A stretch of DNA of 64,000 nt from Tropicimonas marinistellae (GTDB lineage Bacteria > Pseudomonadota > Alphaproteobacteria > Rhodobacterales > Rhodobacteraceae), in assembly GCF_001509585.1 (NCBI RefSeq), contig NZ_LNCI01000001.1:1-64000 (forward strand). Direction: 5' to 3'. Below the pieces are notes generated by a model. The model searched no databases, was not told where the DNA came from, and worked only from the letters and a program-made list of their open reading frames with translations. Positions 34,797 to 44,313 of this stretch are shown here, in pieces. The number at the start of each line of letters is the position of its first letter. Position 1 is the stretch's first letter. A program made the position numbers and the translations under genes.

Positions 34797-35606
34797 ATGC
34801 CGGATCTCCTGAAAAGACCCTTCGGTACCCGAGGCAAGGTGCATCAGATCACCCCGCACAACGCCGGTTGGCGCTACGTCGGGTTCTCGCTCTATCACCT
34901 TCGGGCCGGGGACACCGCCGCTGAAGCCACAGGAGACGCCGAGGTCATTCTGGTCATGGTCGAAGGCAAGGCACGGATTACTGGCGCGGGGCAAGACTGG
35001 GGTGTTTTGGGAGATCGGAAGAGCGTCTTCGAGAAGACGCCGCCGCATTGCCTGTACCTGCCCAACGGCACCGAGTGGGACGCGGTGGCCGAGACCGATT
35101 GCGTCCTGGCGGTCTGTTCCGCCCCGGGCAAGGGCGGACACGAGCCGCGCCGGATCGGACCGGACGGCATCACCCTGACCGAACGCGGCAAGGACACCAA
35201 CACCAGGTACATAAACAACATCGCGATGGAGAACGAAGACTACGCAGACAGCCTGCTGGTGACGGAAGTCTTCACGCCCGCCGGTCACTGGTCGTCCTAT
35301 CCGAGCCACCGTCACGACGAGGACGATTTCCCCCGCATCACCTATCTGGAGGAAACCTACTACCATCGCCTGAACCCTGCCGACGGCTTCGGCATCCAGC
35401 GGGTGTATACTGATGATTTGCAACTGAACGAAACCATGGCCGTGCACGACGGTGACGTTGTGCTCGTCCCTCGCGGCCACCATCCCTGCGGCGCGCCCTA
35501 TGGCTTCGAGATGTACTACCTCAACGTCATGGCCGGCCCGCTGCGCAAATGGCGCTTCGTCCCCGCGATGCCAGTCGAATGGATCATGGAACGCGACGCC
35601 GGGTGA
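34797..35606 (+). CDS. iolB: 5-deoxy-glucuronate isomerase (IolB), copy 2
   Basis: 269 residues. Cupin metal ligands appear in Y-P-S-H-R-H-D-E-D and the following E-E-T-Y-Y-H, with the late R-G-H-H-P-C-G-A-P-Y-G-F-E-M-Y-Y-L-N-V-M-A-G-P stretch diagnostic for IolB. It ends the cassette B operon. Sequence similarity to the copy at 8469-9311 is limited to family motifs, so the two IolBs have separate histories. The ATG at 34797 is preceded by GAGG; the in-frame ATG at 34782 is less well placed. Confidence 0.94.
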   Translation: MPDLLKRPFGTRGKVHQITPHNAGWRYVGFSLYHLRAGDTAAEATGDAEVILVMVEGKARITGAGQDWGVLGDRKSVFEKTPPHCLYLPNGTEWDAVAETDCVLAVCSAPGKGGHEPRRIGPDGITLTERGKDTNTRYINNIAMENEDYADSLLVTEVFTPAGHWSSYPSHRHDEDDFPRITYLEETYYHRLNPADGFGIQRVYTDDLQLNETMAVHDGDVVLVPRGHHPCGAPYGFEMYYLNVMAGPLRKWRFVPAMPVEWIMERDAG

Positions 35607-36214
35607 TTTCGCGGGCCTACAACGGCGCAAATCACGATAGAGACGGGCGTCAGGCAACGTGTCCGTATGGTCTTCCGGACCGCGCGCCGTGTGAACCCGG
35701 CACAGGCATCGGTGTGCGCTTCACCCTTGCCCTTAGAGGGTTATCCGCCAGCGTGGCTGATGCAATTTATCAGGATCGAGGATCGTCGAAGGCACCTGAT
35801 GTAAGGGCAAATGCAGTCGAAGTAGAACTGAGGTGAATCAAGCGCCCGAAAAGAATTGCCTATACCACCGCAAGAGCATGGGACGCGCGTACCTTCGCCG
35901 TCGTCAACGCTGAGACTATAGCAATGGTGTAGCGTCTTAAGGTCTGAGCAAAACACGTTTACTTGCCGATCCCGCAACGATCGGTAGCTGCGACATCGCG
36001 CTGGTTTCGCGAGCGGGTGGCCGACGCCAGTTGCGCAACATTCGACTTCTGAGGTGGGACGTTCGCGTCGCGTCAGCACAATCGAATTGTCTGGATCCTC
36101 TCGCCAGAATGAATGCCAGATGCGGAATGATCGGGTAACATGGGCGTGCCAGAGACTCCCATCATTGAACCTTTGCGGTTCGACAGACGTGTTTCACCAG
36201 AGTTGAGGAACTAA
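35607..36214. other. Gene-poor spacer between the iol operon and the RTX genes
   Basis: 608 bases, lower in GC than the genes around it. A minus-strand open frame (35741-36079, 112 codons, cysteine-rich) has no clear ribosome site or recognised domain and is not annotated. GAGG at 36205 precedes the RTX gene start. Confidence 0.45.
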
Positions 36215-37240
36215 ATGGCCGGACGTATCTTCATCGAAGCCAGCGACGTGACATCCGGTGGCCTGCCGTCTCCGGTGAAACATCTCTACCTCGTCTACGA
36301 GGCTGAGAGCGGCATCGAATACACCATTCGGGCGGGGCCAGACGGGGCATTCAAGATCTTCGGATCCTTTGAAATTCTTGACAACGTCAGGCTTTCGAAC
36401 TCGCCCGACGCCAGAGAGCTGACGGACCGACCAGACCGGAACTCGACAGATTTGTCTTTTGCAGGCATGACCGATGACCAAGCCTGGGCATTGATGCTGA
36501 AATACGCGCGCTCCTTTGAAGCGACCGAACCCGACTACAATGCTTTTACGAGCAATTCTAACACCTTCATCGGCGCGTTGCTGGCGGGGACCGGGGAGGA
36601 TCCGTACGACTTGCTGCCAAGCGGCGTTCCAGCAACCCAAGCAATCGGGTTCGGCAATTTCGGGGACATTCTGGACGAGCTCGCACCGCCAAGCGATTGG
36701 CGCACGCTGGGTACCGCTGCAGCCGAGACATTCTTCGGCGAGGCACATGGTGAGGAGATCTCAGCATCTGGCGGCGCCGACGTGGTTTACGGGCGTGGCG
36801 GAAGTGACCTGATTCTTGGTGAGGGCGGTGCCGATCTGCTTCACGGTCAAAACGGATCGGATGTCCTCCGGGGTGGGGCCGGCCGCGACAGTATCTGGGG
36901 CGGAGCAGACTCGGACAAATTGGTAGGCGGTCAGAACGCCGATATGCTCTTTGGAGGCAGGGGCAGTGATGTATTGATCGGAGGTCGGGGAGCCGACGAA
37001 CTGACCGGGGGGCGGGGGGCAGATACATTCGTGCTAAGTCAAAGTCCGGGTGTCGACACGATCACGGATTTTGAGGGTGCATCGGACAAATTTGTCCTCG
37101 CCGACGGGCTCCAAGAGGAGGACATCGCGCTTTCAGACACGGGTGATTTTGTCCTGATCGAATTGTCGGCGACAGGTGACGTGTTGGCCAAGGTCCATCA
37201 CGACGCAAGCGCGGAGATCGAGTTTTGGGACATCGGATAG
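36215..37240 (+). CDS. RTX-type calcium-binding repeat protein
   Basis: 341 residues, acidic, no Sec signal. Residues 171-273 hold a run of hemolysin-type nonapeptides (for example G-G-A-D-V-V-Y-G-R-G-G-S-D-L-I and G-G-R-G-S-D-V-L-I), which coil around calcium. The C-terminal 60 residues (D-T-I-T-D-F-E-G, then acidic beta strands) look like the end domain used as a type I secretion signal. The N-terminal 165 residues match nothing I recognise. Probably exported by a type I system encoded elsewhere. Its neighbour at 38349 has the same repeat type. Confidence 0.85.
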   Translation: MAGRIFIEASDVTSGGLPSPVKHLYLVYEAESGIEYTIRAGPDGAFKIFGSFEILDNVRLSNSPDARELTDRPDRNSTDLSFAGMTDDQAWALMLKYARSFEATEPDYNAFTSNSNTFIGALLAGTGEDPYDLLPSGVPATQAIGFGNFGDILDELAPPSDWRTLGTAAAETFFGEAHGEEISASGGADVVYGRGGSDLILGEGGADLLHGQNGSDVLRGGAGRDSIWGGADSDKLVGGQNADMLFGGRGSDVLIGGRGADELTGGRGADTFVLSQSPGVDTITDFEGASDKFVLADGLQEEDIALSDTGDFVLIELSATGDVLAKVHHDASAEIEFWDIG

Positions 37241-37330
37241 ACGCCCTACGCCCGTGGAGGCAAAACCCTTGCCTGACGACATTATTGCGCGGGCATTGCT
37301 AACCGACTCTCTGCACCGAATGCGATGGCC

Positions 37331-38122
37331 CTATGGTTCGTTCCAGTATTGTCGACGCTGCTGCCAGATCTTCTCCCCGATCAGGCAATCGGCCGGGTTT
37401 CGCGTGCTCATTTGCGCGGGCACAAGCGTTTCCGGTTGCGAGACGCCGACCATTTCAAGGATCAGCTTCCGCCGCACCGCCTCGGCAAAATCCGCCCAGT
37501 CCAGCACCGGAATCACAAACGAACCTGGGCCTCCGGTGACGCAAACCTCATAGTAGATATCCAGCCCTTCAAGGTGCCAGTCGCTGCCCATGCCCTCACG
37601 TGTCAGGAGCGGCAAGCCATTGATAACTATACCCTTCGACAAAACTTCGTCGCGGGCTTCTGTCACGGGCCGCCCTTGGTTGTTCGGCCCGTCCCCAGAA
37701 ATGTCGATGACACGACGCAAGCCGCTGAAATCGTTCGTCTCGATCAGTTCCGCGCCGAACACCAGGGCCTCTGAAATGGAGGTGCGCCGAAGGGACGGGT
37801 TGAACCGCGCAGTCAGCGTCTCGGCAAAGGCTGCAAGATCCTCTCGCGATTCCAAGAGTCGCCAGTCGACGATCACCTCCTGCGCCCCGGCCCACTCGAC
37901 ATAGGTCAGTGCCACCCGCTGCAGCATGCCCGTCTGAACGGCGGCATAGACCGCGTCCGACTGTAGCGCGGCCGCGTAGCCTCGACGCTGGATCTCCAAC
38001 TCGTTCTCCGACATCGATCGCGAAACATCGACCATCAGAACGAGTTCGAGGTCCACCTCCATCCCGTCGGCGGCTGTTGCGGCGAGTAATACGGCGGTCA
38101 GAAAGGCGGCAATCCTGTGCAT
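37331..38122 (-). CDS. DUF1194 protein, von Willebrand A-like fold, secreted
   Basis: 263 residues. The signal peptide M-H-R-I-A-A-F-L-T-A-V-L-L-A-A-T-A-A-D-G leads into E-L-V-L-M-V-D-V-S-R-S-M-S, a metal-ion-dependent adhesion (MIDAS) motif D-x-S-x-S, and later I-D-I-S-G-D-G-P-N-N, as in DUF1194 proteins common in alphaproteobacteria. Two late cysteines may pair. The ATG at 38122 is preferred because the signal peptide starts there; the ATG at 38158 adds a non-hydrophobic stretch. It lies convergent to the RTX gene and divergent from the GH5 gene. Function unknown. Confidence 0.85.
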   Translation of the reverse strand: MHRIAAFLTAVLLAATAADGMEVDLELVLMVDVSRSMSENELEIQRRGYAAALQSDAVYAAVQTGMLQRVALTYVEWAGAQEVIVDWRLLESREDLAAFAETLTARFNPSLRRTSISEALVFGAELIETNDFSGLRRVIDISGDGPNNQGRPVTEARDEVLSKGIVINGLPLLTREGMGSDWHLEGLDIYYEVCVTGGPGSFVIPVLDWADFAEAVRRKLILEMVGVSQPETLVPAQMSTRNPADCLIGEKIWQQRRQYWNEP

Positions 38123-38348
38123 GGCGACAGAATGCGAAAATGGGGACTCCGGGTCCAATCACATTGCCGCCTGCAATGCCCGACCGCCACGGCATCAAGG
38201 GCGTGGATGGCATTCTCGTCCGGGATTGGGCAGCGCCATTCTTCGCGGTGATCTGTGTCATGGAGCAATCCTGGTGTCGTTGATAAAATCCGCGGTGCTT
38301 CGGAACGCGCCGCGGACTGCTTCGAATCCTTTGGGGGGAGGGAGAGCC

Positions 38349-41300
38349 ATGGCACGCAAGACAATCAGAGGTACCAGTGGCGACGACATAATTCGTGGGG
38401 GAGCGACCGACGAAAGGATCATTGCCAGCCTTGGAGAAGATTCCGTTGATGCCGGCGGCGGTAGTGATCATGTTCGGGGCGGAAGTGGAAACGACACGCT
38501 TTCAGGTGGCGATGGTGACGACTGGGTGTCCGGCGGTCTCGGAATGGACCTGCTGTCCGGGCAACGCGGGAACGACATACTTGCCGGTGGCGAAGGCGAC
38601 GACGTTCTGATCGGCGGTATTGGCCGGGACATACTGAAGGGGCAAGCCGGCGACGATGTTCTCGTCGGGAGCACAGCGGAGGCTATACGCGACGCATCCG
38701 GGAATTGGATTGTCTCTGGCCTGGTTCCAGACGGCGCTCGCGACGAGTTTCACATCACTGCATTTGCGGGCACCGGAAATGACACGATCCTCGGATTCGA
38801 GGTCGGCAACGACATACTCCGCTTCAAACAGAACGGCGTCGCAGATGCGGTGCAAACCGGAAATGACGTCTTGATCACGACCACGCTGGGCGGGACGGTT
38901 AGTGTCGTTGGCGTCTCCATTTCAGATTTGGCAGACAGTGTTCGAGGAACCGATTTCTTCGCGTCGCCGGGATGGACGCTGCTTGGAACTGATGCTTCGG
39001 ATCAGATTACCGGAAGCGACGGCAATGACCACATCGAAGGTCTCGCGGGTGACGATACAATCGACGGTGGCGCCGGGTCAGACGTCATTCTCGGCGGTCC
39101 GGGTGCCGATAATCTACGTGGCGCAATCGGGTTCGACCTTGTCTTTGGCCAGGCAGGCGATGATACGCTCAGGTTCAATTCCGCCTTTGCGACGTATTCG
39201 GCGACGCGAGTTTTGGCCGCTGACCCGACAGCATTCGCCAAGAGGCTCGCAGCAGAGGATGCCACATCCCCATGCGATTCAGAGAGTTTCGATTTTGATG
39301 CATGTGTTGGAAGAGTTCGTCCGCTTCCGATCGCGGTCGTCGACCCCGCCGGGACGCACGAAAACGACCTTGCCATCGGTGGGGCCGGTGACGACCTCTT
39401 TGTTTGGCACTTCAGCGAAGACTACGATGCTAAGCAGTTTGACGTCATCGTCGGTGACGACCGGCTAACGACCGACGGTGCGCAGGCCTACGACACCACG
39501 TTGGGCAATGACATACTTCGTGTTGTATTCGAGAGTGATGTTTTGGGAAACGCTCCACCCCAATTCCATGCTCTCGCATCCGAAATCCGGGCAGAGTACG
39601 ACGGCGAGAGCACGGCATTTCTCGACACAATCAACGTCGCGATCTCGGAAATCGACAGGATCGAGATCGTTCTGGCCGAAACGGGGTCCGGCGACACCAT
39701 TGATGGCATTATCCTAGACGCTGACGACTTCCTCCAACCGCAGCGATTTGGCCACCCGCTGTTCCCCGCAGAACTGATCTCGGATTCGGTGCCGGTGACT
39801 CCCACAGAGCGCTTCTCAGTGGATTCCGACGTGCTGCGTATCAGTGAAACCGGTGATCTGTTCCTGTCCTTCGGCGTACGGCGAACAGGGACGGACTATG
39901 GCGAACTGGGAATCTACCGGGTTGTGGACGCCGTCAAACAGGGTGCCAGGCTCATTCCTGAGGTAAATGCCGGTACCGTGAAGGTTTCGGACTACTTCGC
40001 TGAAATCTCCATTGGCGACCAGTTCGGCCTGTTCCTTGACCTGACGGACAACGGTACCAACAGCCCGGATATCGATATCGACATGGCCTCCGGGTTCGCT
40101 ATTGGCGGATTTGGCGGCGTCGACAACGATCGGTATGTCATCGGGTTCGAAGACTTTGCCGGGACACCGAGCGTTCCAACAGACCACGACTTCAACGATT
40201 ATGTCGTCGTGCTCGATCGGCGGGAGGACGTTGCAAAGGGGCCGTTCCCTTCGGATCTGCTGAGTGACAGCGTGACGGTGCCAACAGCGGAACGTACACC
40301 TGTCCCGACCGATCTGCTTTCGGGTTTCCCCGGCGACATACAGCTCTCCTTTGTGATGGCCAAGACGGGGACGGACTACAGCGAGCTTGGTGTCTACCGA
40401 ATTGATGCCGACGGGTTTGCCGTGCCGGAATCCGAGATCCTGCTCGGCGACCTGCGCAATGGTTCCCCTCAGAGCATCATGGCGCTCTATCCCGATCTCG
40501 CGGAAGACGAGGGCGTTGGACTCTTCCTCGACCTCACTCAAGACAATGATGCGGACCGCGATAGCGACGCCATCGGGTCGGGCATGGCAATCTGGCAAGA
40601 CAACAGCGCGACCGGTGGGCCGGACCTGGTAGGTTTCGAGGATTTCCGCGGTACGGCTGAGGTGCCCACGGACTTCGATTTCAACGATTTTGTCGTGGCA
40701 ATTGACTATGCGCCAGTCACCGCACTCATCGATCGCGCCCGCTTGCCGTGCGTCGAGTTTGCCTTCCGGCTTTACGACCAGACCTTCCGCTTGGGCGATT
40801 GGGTCACGGTTGACGCCGCGCTCGCCGATGGATCAGCGTTGCCTTCATGGATGACCTTCGATGGCGCGATGTTCCGCGGCACAGCACCGGCGGGCTTCGA
40901 TGACCGGTTGGAGATCCGTGTTACCGCAACTGCAGGTACCCAATCGGTGTCCGACACTTTCGAGTTCCATATCGCACCCGACGCGCCGATCCTGAGTTTC
41001 GATGTCCAGCGCGGCATCAGCGTGGGAAATGCACTCGAGGCGTACAGACCCAAGGGCGACGGCTTCCCCGAGCCCTATGGCCCGTATAGCTGGGGCTGGA
41101 GGCTAGAGGAAAAGGATATGGGCGTGATCGCCGACAAGGGGTTCGACACGGTGCGCATCCCGGTCGGGTGGTCGTTCCACGTCGATCCGAACGATCCCAC
41201 CTACAGGGTCGATCCGGACTTCTTCCCACATGTCGACGAAGCAATTGGCTGGGCACTGGATGCCGGGCTAAACGTGATCCTCAACGCCCATGGGTTCCAC

Positions 41301-42026
41301 GAGATGAACGCGGAACCCGAGGCGACCTATCCGATGCTCGCCGCCATGTGGGATCAGATCGCGACCCGCTATGCGGATTACCCCGACAACCTGTACTTCC
41401 AGCTCTACAATGAACCGGAGTACTCTCCGTCGGATCCGAACGACAACTTCAGCCCCGACCTGATCAACCAGGTCCTTGCCGACCTTGTCGAAGTGGTACG
41501 CGAAACCAACCCGACCCGGGCTCTGATCGTCAATGGAAACGTCCACAGCGGCACCAATGGCCTGTACGAATTGGTATTGCCAAACGACGACTATCTTGTG
41601 GCTAATTTCCACTACTACCTACCGGATGAATTCACGAGCCAGGGGCTCAGGGGGCTGCCTCCCGGCGTCGAATGGGGCAGCGAACATGACTTGAGGGAGC
41701 TGCGGAACAACTTTGACTACGTGGCGGCGTGGCACGCGCAGGCCGGTGACCTTCCGCTCCTCATGGGTGAGTTCGGCACGACGGCGAGGACCGAAGAGAC
41801 CGAGCGCATCGAGTGGCTCGGTGCTGTCCGCGAAGCAGCAGAGGAGATCGATGCTGCCTGGGTGGTATGGGCTTACCTGGCGCAGTTCGACCTGACCAAA
41901 TGGGATTCGGAAAACATGGTTTCGACGGGCGAATGGTATCCGGCCGTCGATGCGCTGTTCGACCCACTGGTCTCATTGTCCGCTGCGCCGGAGTGGTATG
42001 CAGATTCCGAGACCTTCTTGCTGTAG
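38349..42026 (+). CDS. RTX multidomain protein with C-terminal GH5 glycoside hydrolase
   Basis: 1225 residues. N-terminal RTX nonapeptide arrays (about 35-105 and 218-275); two DUF4114-like repeats (about 494-624 and 650-787) each with a G-F-E-D-F motif and a D-F-N-D motif; a cadherin-like domain (about 797-876); and a GH5 barrel (about 887-1225). GH5 catalytic residues are the acid/base Glu1022 in Y-N-E-P and the nucleophile Glu1141 in M-G-E-F-G. GH5 enzymes cleave beta-1,4-glucans or mannans. There is no Sec signal and the RTX arrays are N-terminal, while type I signals are usually C-terminal, so the export route is unclear. GGAGGGAGAG precedes the ATG; the upstream open frame from 38121 is not protein-like. 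Confidence 0.88.
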   Translation: MARKTIRGTSGDDIIRGGATDERIIASLGEDSVDAGGGSDHVRGGSGNDTLSGGDGDDWVSGGLGMDLLSGQRGNDILAGGEGDDVLIGGIGRDILKGQAGDDVLVGSTAEAIRDASGNWIVSGLVPDGARDEFHITAFAGTGNDTILGFEVGNDILRFKQNGVADAVQTGNDVLITTTLGGTVSVVGVSISDLADSVRGTDFFASPGWTLLGTDASDQITGSDGNDHIEGLAGDDTIDGGAGSDVILGGPGADNLRGAIGFDLVFGQAGDDTLRFNSAFATYSATRVLAADPTAFAKRLAAEDATSPCDSESFDFDACVGRVRPLPIAVVDPAGTHENDLAIGGAGDDLFVWHFSEDYDAKQFDVIVGDDRLTTDGAQAYDTTLGNDILRVVFESDVLGNAPPQFHALASEIRAEYDGESTAFLDTINVAISEIDRIEIVLAETGSGDTIDGIILDADDFLQPQRFGHPLFPAELISDSVPVTPTERFSVDSDVLRISETGDLFLSFGVRRTGTDYGELGIYRVVDAVKQGARLIPEVNAGTVKVSDYFAEISIGDQFGLFLDLTDNGTNSPDIDIDMASGFAIGGFGGVDNDRYVIGFEDFAGTPSVPTDHDFNDYVVVLDRREDVAKGPFPSDLLSDSVTVPTAERTPVPTDLLSGFPGDIQLSFVMAKTGTDYSELGVYRIDADGFAVPESEILLGDLRNGSPQSIMALYPDLAEDEGVGLFLDLTQDNDADRDSDAIGSGMAIWQDNSATGGPDLVGFEDFRGTAEVPTDFDFNDFVVAIDYAPVTALIDRARLPCVEFAFRLYDQTFRLGDWVTVDAALADGSALPSWMTFDGAMFRGTAPAGFDDRLEIRVTATAGTQSVSDTFEFHIAPDAPILSFDVQRGISVGNALEAYRPKGDGFPEPYGPYSWGWRLEEKDMGVIADKGFDTVRIPVGWSFHVDPNDPTYRVDPDFFPHVDEAIGWALDAGLNVILNAHGFHEMNAEPEATYPMLAAMWDQIATRYADYPDNLYFQLYNEPEYSPSDPNDNFSPDLINQVLADLVEVVRETNPTRALIVNGNVHSGTNGLYELVLPNDDYLVANFHYYLPDEFTSQGLRGLPPGVEWGSEHDLRELRNNFDYVAAWHAQAGDLPLLMGEFGTTARTEETERIEWLGAVREAAEEIDAAWVVWAYLAQFDLTKWDSENMVSTGEWYPAVDALFDPLVSLSAAPEWYADSETFLL

Positions 42027-42146
42027 CAACGAGGTGGGGGTGAAAACCTGCTCCGCGTTATTCGCACAGGTTCCGCGCCGAGGTCGTTCGGTCCGGCAGC
42101 GGAAGACACGAATTATCGCAATATGACCGAACGGTACACTCGCAGT

Positions 42147-43409
42147 CTACTCGATCAGGATCGCGCGGAAGTCGTTGACGTTGGTCAGGGTAGGGCCGGT
42201 GACCACCTGGTCGCCGAGCGACTCGAAGAATCCGTGGCCATCGTTCTTCGAAAGGCTTTCGCGGGGAGAAATGCCTGCGCCATCAGCCTTGGCGAGTGTC
42301 TCCGGGTGGATTATTGCGCCAGCGACCTCGGTCGCTCCGTCCACGCCATCGGTATCTCCGGCCAGCGCGTGGATCCCGCGCGCTCCGTCCAGCGCGATTG
42401 CCAGCGACAGAAGAAATTCTACGTTTCGGCCACCACGACCGTTGCCACGCACTGTTACAGTGGTTTCGCCCCCCGACAGCAGGATGCACGGACGGGAAAA
42501 CGGCTGGTCGTGTTGCGCAATGTACTTGGCGATTCCGGCCATGACTGTTGCCACGTCCCGCGCTTCGCCTTCGATTGCGTCACCCAGGACATGCACGCTG
42601 TGGCCGGTCCCGCGCGCAACTCTGGACGCGGCCGCCAGAGACATTTGAGGTGTCGCGACGAGATGCGTCTCGACACGCGCAAGGCGCGAGTCGTTCGGCT
42701 TGATGCTCTCTTCCTCGTCCGACGCGAGCACACGTAGCACGGGATCTGGCAAGTCGAGGCAATAGCGATTCACGATGCCCAGGGCGTCGCGTCGGCTTGT
42801 CGGATCGCCGACCGTCGGGCCGGAAGCGATATTCGCCGGATCGTCGCCCGGTACATCGGAGATCAGCAAGTTGATCACCCGTGCTGGATGGCAGGCTGCG
42901 GCCAGCCGTCCACCCTTGACCGCAGACAGATGGCGGCGCAGGCAGTTCATTTCGTCAATCGTCGCGCCGCACTTCAGCAAAGCGCGATTGACGGCCTGTT
43001 TTTCGGCAAGCGTGATCCCGTCGAGCGGAAGGGGCAGCAGCGCCGACCCACCGCCAGAGATCAGGCACAGCACGGTGTCGTTTTCCGTCAGATCATTTGC
43101 CAGGCCCAGCATCCGGGCAGCGGCGTCGAGACCTGCCGAATCCGGCACGGGATGTGCTGCCTCGACGACTTCGATCCCCTCGCAGGGCACGGCATGCCCG
43201 TACCGGGTGACGACCAACCCCTCGAGAGGCCGGCCGTAGTGGCGTTCGGTAGCCCGCGCCATCGCGGCGGAGGCCTTGCCTGCGCCGATAACCACGAGGC
43301 GCCCCCGCTCCGGCATGGGCGGGAGAAACGGTGGAACGCAGAGGTCCGGCTGGGCCGCCGCGACCGCCGCGTCGAACATGCCGCGCAGGAGCGCCTCGGG
43401 CGTCGCCAT
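42147..43409 (-). CDS. gckA: Glycerate 2-kinase (MOFRL/TtuD family)
   Basis: 420 residues. The N-terminal half contains V-I-G-A-G-K-A-S-A-A-M-A and L-I-S-G-G-G-S-A-L-L; the C-terminal MOFRL domain contains L-S-G-G-E-T-T-V-T-V-R-G-N-G-R-G-G-R-N and the A-G-D-T-D-G-V-D-G motif. It phosphorylates glycerate to 2-phosphoglycerate, the last step of glucarate/galactarate breakdown. Some relatives were named hydroxypyruvate reductase (TtuD), but the fold is a kinase. The ATG at 43409 is used; upstream codons belong to the preceding gene's region. It starts 4 bp after the reductase gene's stop. Confidence 0.9.
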   Translation of the reverse strand: MATPEALLRGMFDAAVAAAQPDLCVPPFLPPMPERGRLVVIGAGKASAAMARATERHYGRPLEGLVVTRYGHAVPCEGIEVVEAAHPVPDSAGLDAAARMLGLANDLTENDTVLCLISGGGSALLPLPLDGITLAEKQAVNRALLKCGATIDEMNCLRRHLSAVKGGRLAAACHPARVINLLISDVPGDDPANIASGPTVGDPTSRRDALGIVNRYCLDLPDPVLRVLASDEEESIKPNDSRLARVETHLVATPQMSLAAASRVARGTGHSVHVLGDAIEGEARDVATVMAGIAKYIAQHDQPFSRPCILLSGGETTVTVRGNGRGGRNVEFLLSLAIALDGARGIHALAGDTDGVDGATEVAGAIIHPETLAKADGAGISPRESLSKNDGHGFFESLGDQVVTGPTLTNVNDFRAILIE

Positions 43410-43413
43410 CGGT

Positions 43414-44295
43414 CTAGGCGACGTCGTGATTGCCGAGCATTTCCAGTGCTTTGACCATGGCCGAATGGTCCCATGCCGAGCCACCATGGGCGGCGCAGGC
43501 GTTGAAAAGCTCCTGCGCGGTCGCGGTATTGGGCAGGCTAAGCCCCATCTGGCGTGCGTTCGACAAGGCGAGGTTCAGGTCTTTCTGGTGCAGCTCGATT
43601 CTGAAACCAGGATCGAACGTGCGCTTCACCATGCGGTCGCCGTGGATTTCGAGGATTTTGGACGAAGCAAAGCCGCCCATCAGCGCCTCGCGCACCTTGG
43701 CCGGATCGGCACCGGCCTTGGAAGCGAAAAGCAGCGCCTCGCCGACGGCCTCGATATTGAGCGCGACGATAATTTGGTTGGCGACCTTGCAGGTCTGCCC
43801 GTCGCCGTTGCCGCCGACCAAAGTGACGTTCCCGCCCATCAGGTCGAGCAGCGGCTTCAGTTTCGCGAAGGTCTCCTCTGAGCCGCCGCACATGATGGAT
43901 AGTGTTGCGTTCCTTGCACCGACCTCGCCACCCGAAACCGGCCCGTCGAGGTATTCGCACCCTAATTCGTTGATCCGAGACGCGAATTCCTTCGTGGCGA
44001 TTGGCGAGATCGAGCTGTGATCGACCACGATCTTGCCGGCGCTGAGGCCCTCGGCCACGCCGTTCTCGCCAAAGAGCACGGTTTCTACGTGCGGCGTGTC
44101 CGGTACCATGATGAAGACGATCTCGGCAGCCTCCGCCACTTCTCTGGCGGTGGCGCAGGCGGTCCCGCCGGCGTCCAGAAGCTCGGCCGGCACCTCGTTG
44201 AGCGTGTTCAGGAAGAGTTCATGCCCTGCAGCAATCAGGTGACCGGCCATGGGGGTGCCCATGATACCAAGGCCGATGAATCCAAGTTTGCTCAT
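43414..44295 (-). CDS. garR: Tartronate semialdehyde (2-hydroxy-3-oxopropionate) reductase
   Basis: 293 residues of the beta-hydroxyacid dehydrogenase family: Rossmann loop G-F-I-G-L-G-I-M-G-T-P-M-A, substrate-binding D-G-P-V-S-G-G (about 120), catalytic lysine region G-Q-T-C-K-V-A-N-Q (about 170) and K-D-L-N-L-A. It reduces tartronate semialdehyde to glycerate with NAD(P)H. Order gudD, aldolase, reductase, kinase matches pathway order. Confidence 0.93.
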   Translation of the reverse strand: MSKLGFIGLGIMGTPMAGHLIAAGHELFLNTLNEVPAELLDAGGTACATAREVAEAAEIVFIMVPDTPHVETVLFGENGVAEGLSAGKIVVDHSSISPIATKEFASRINELGCEYLDGPVSGGEVGARNATLSIMCGGSEETFAKLKPLLDLMGGNVTLVGGNGDGQTCKVANQIIVALNIEAVGEALLFASKAGADPAKVREALMGGFASSKILEIHGDRMVKRTFDPGFRIELHQKDLNLALSNARQMGLSLPNTATAQELFNACAAHGGSAWDHSAMVKALEMLGNHDVA

Positions 44296-44313
44296 GTCTG
44301 TGCTCCTGTCGAG

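Noticed and set aside
35741-36079. 112-codon cysteine-rich minus-strand frame
   Set aside because: It has no clear ribosome site, no known domain and no neighbouring support; kept only as part of the described spacer.
36728-37035. Tandem repeats that could be taken for a CRISPR-like or minisatellite array
   Set aside because: They encode in-frame RTX nonapeptides within a protein and have no regular spacers.
38121-38348. Upstream in-frame extension of the RTX-GH5 gene
   Set aside because: The added residues are not protein-like, overlap the start of the DUF1194 gene, and a strong GGAGGGAGAG ribosome site lies at 38349.
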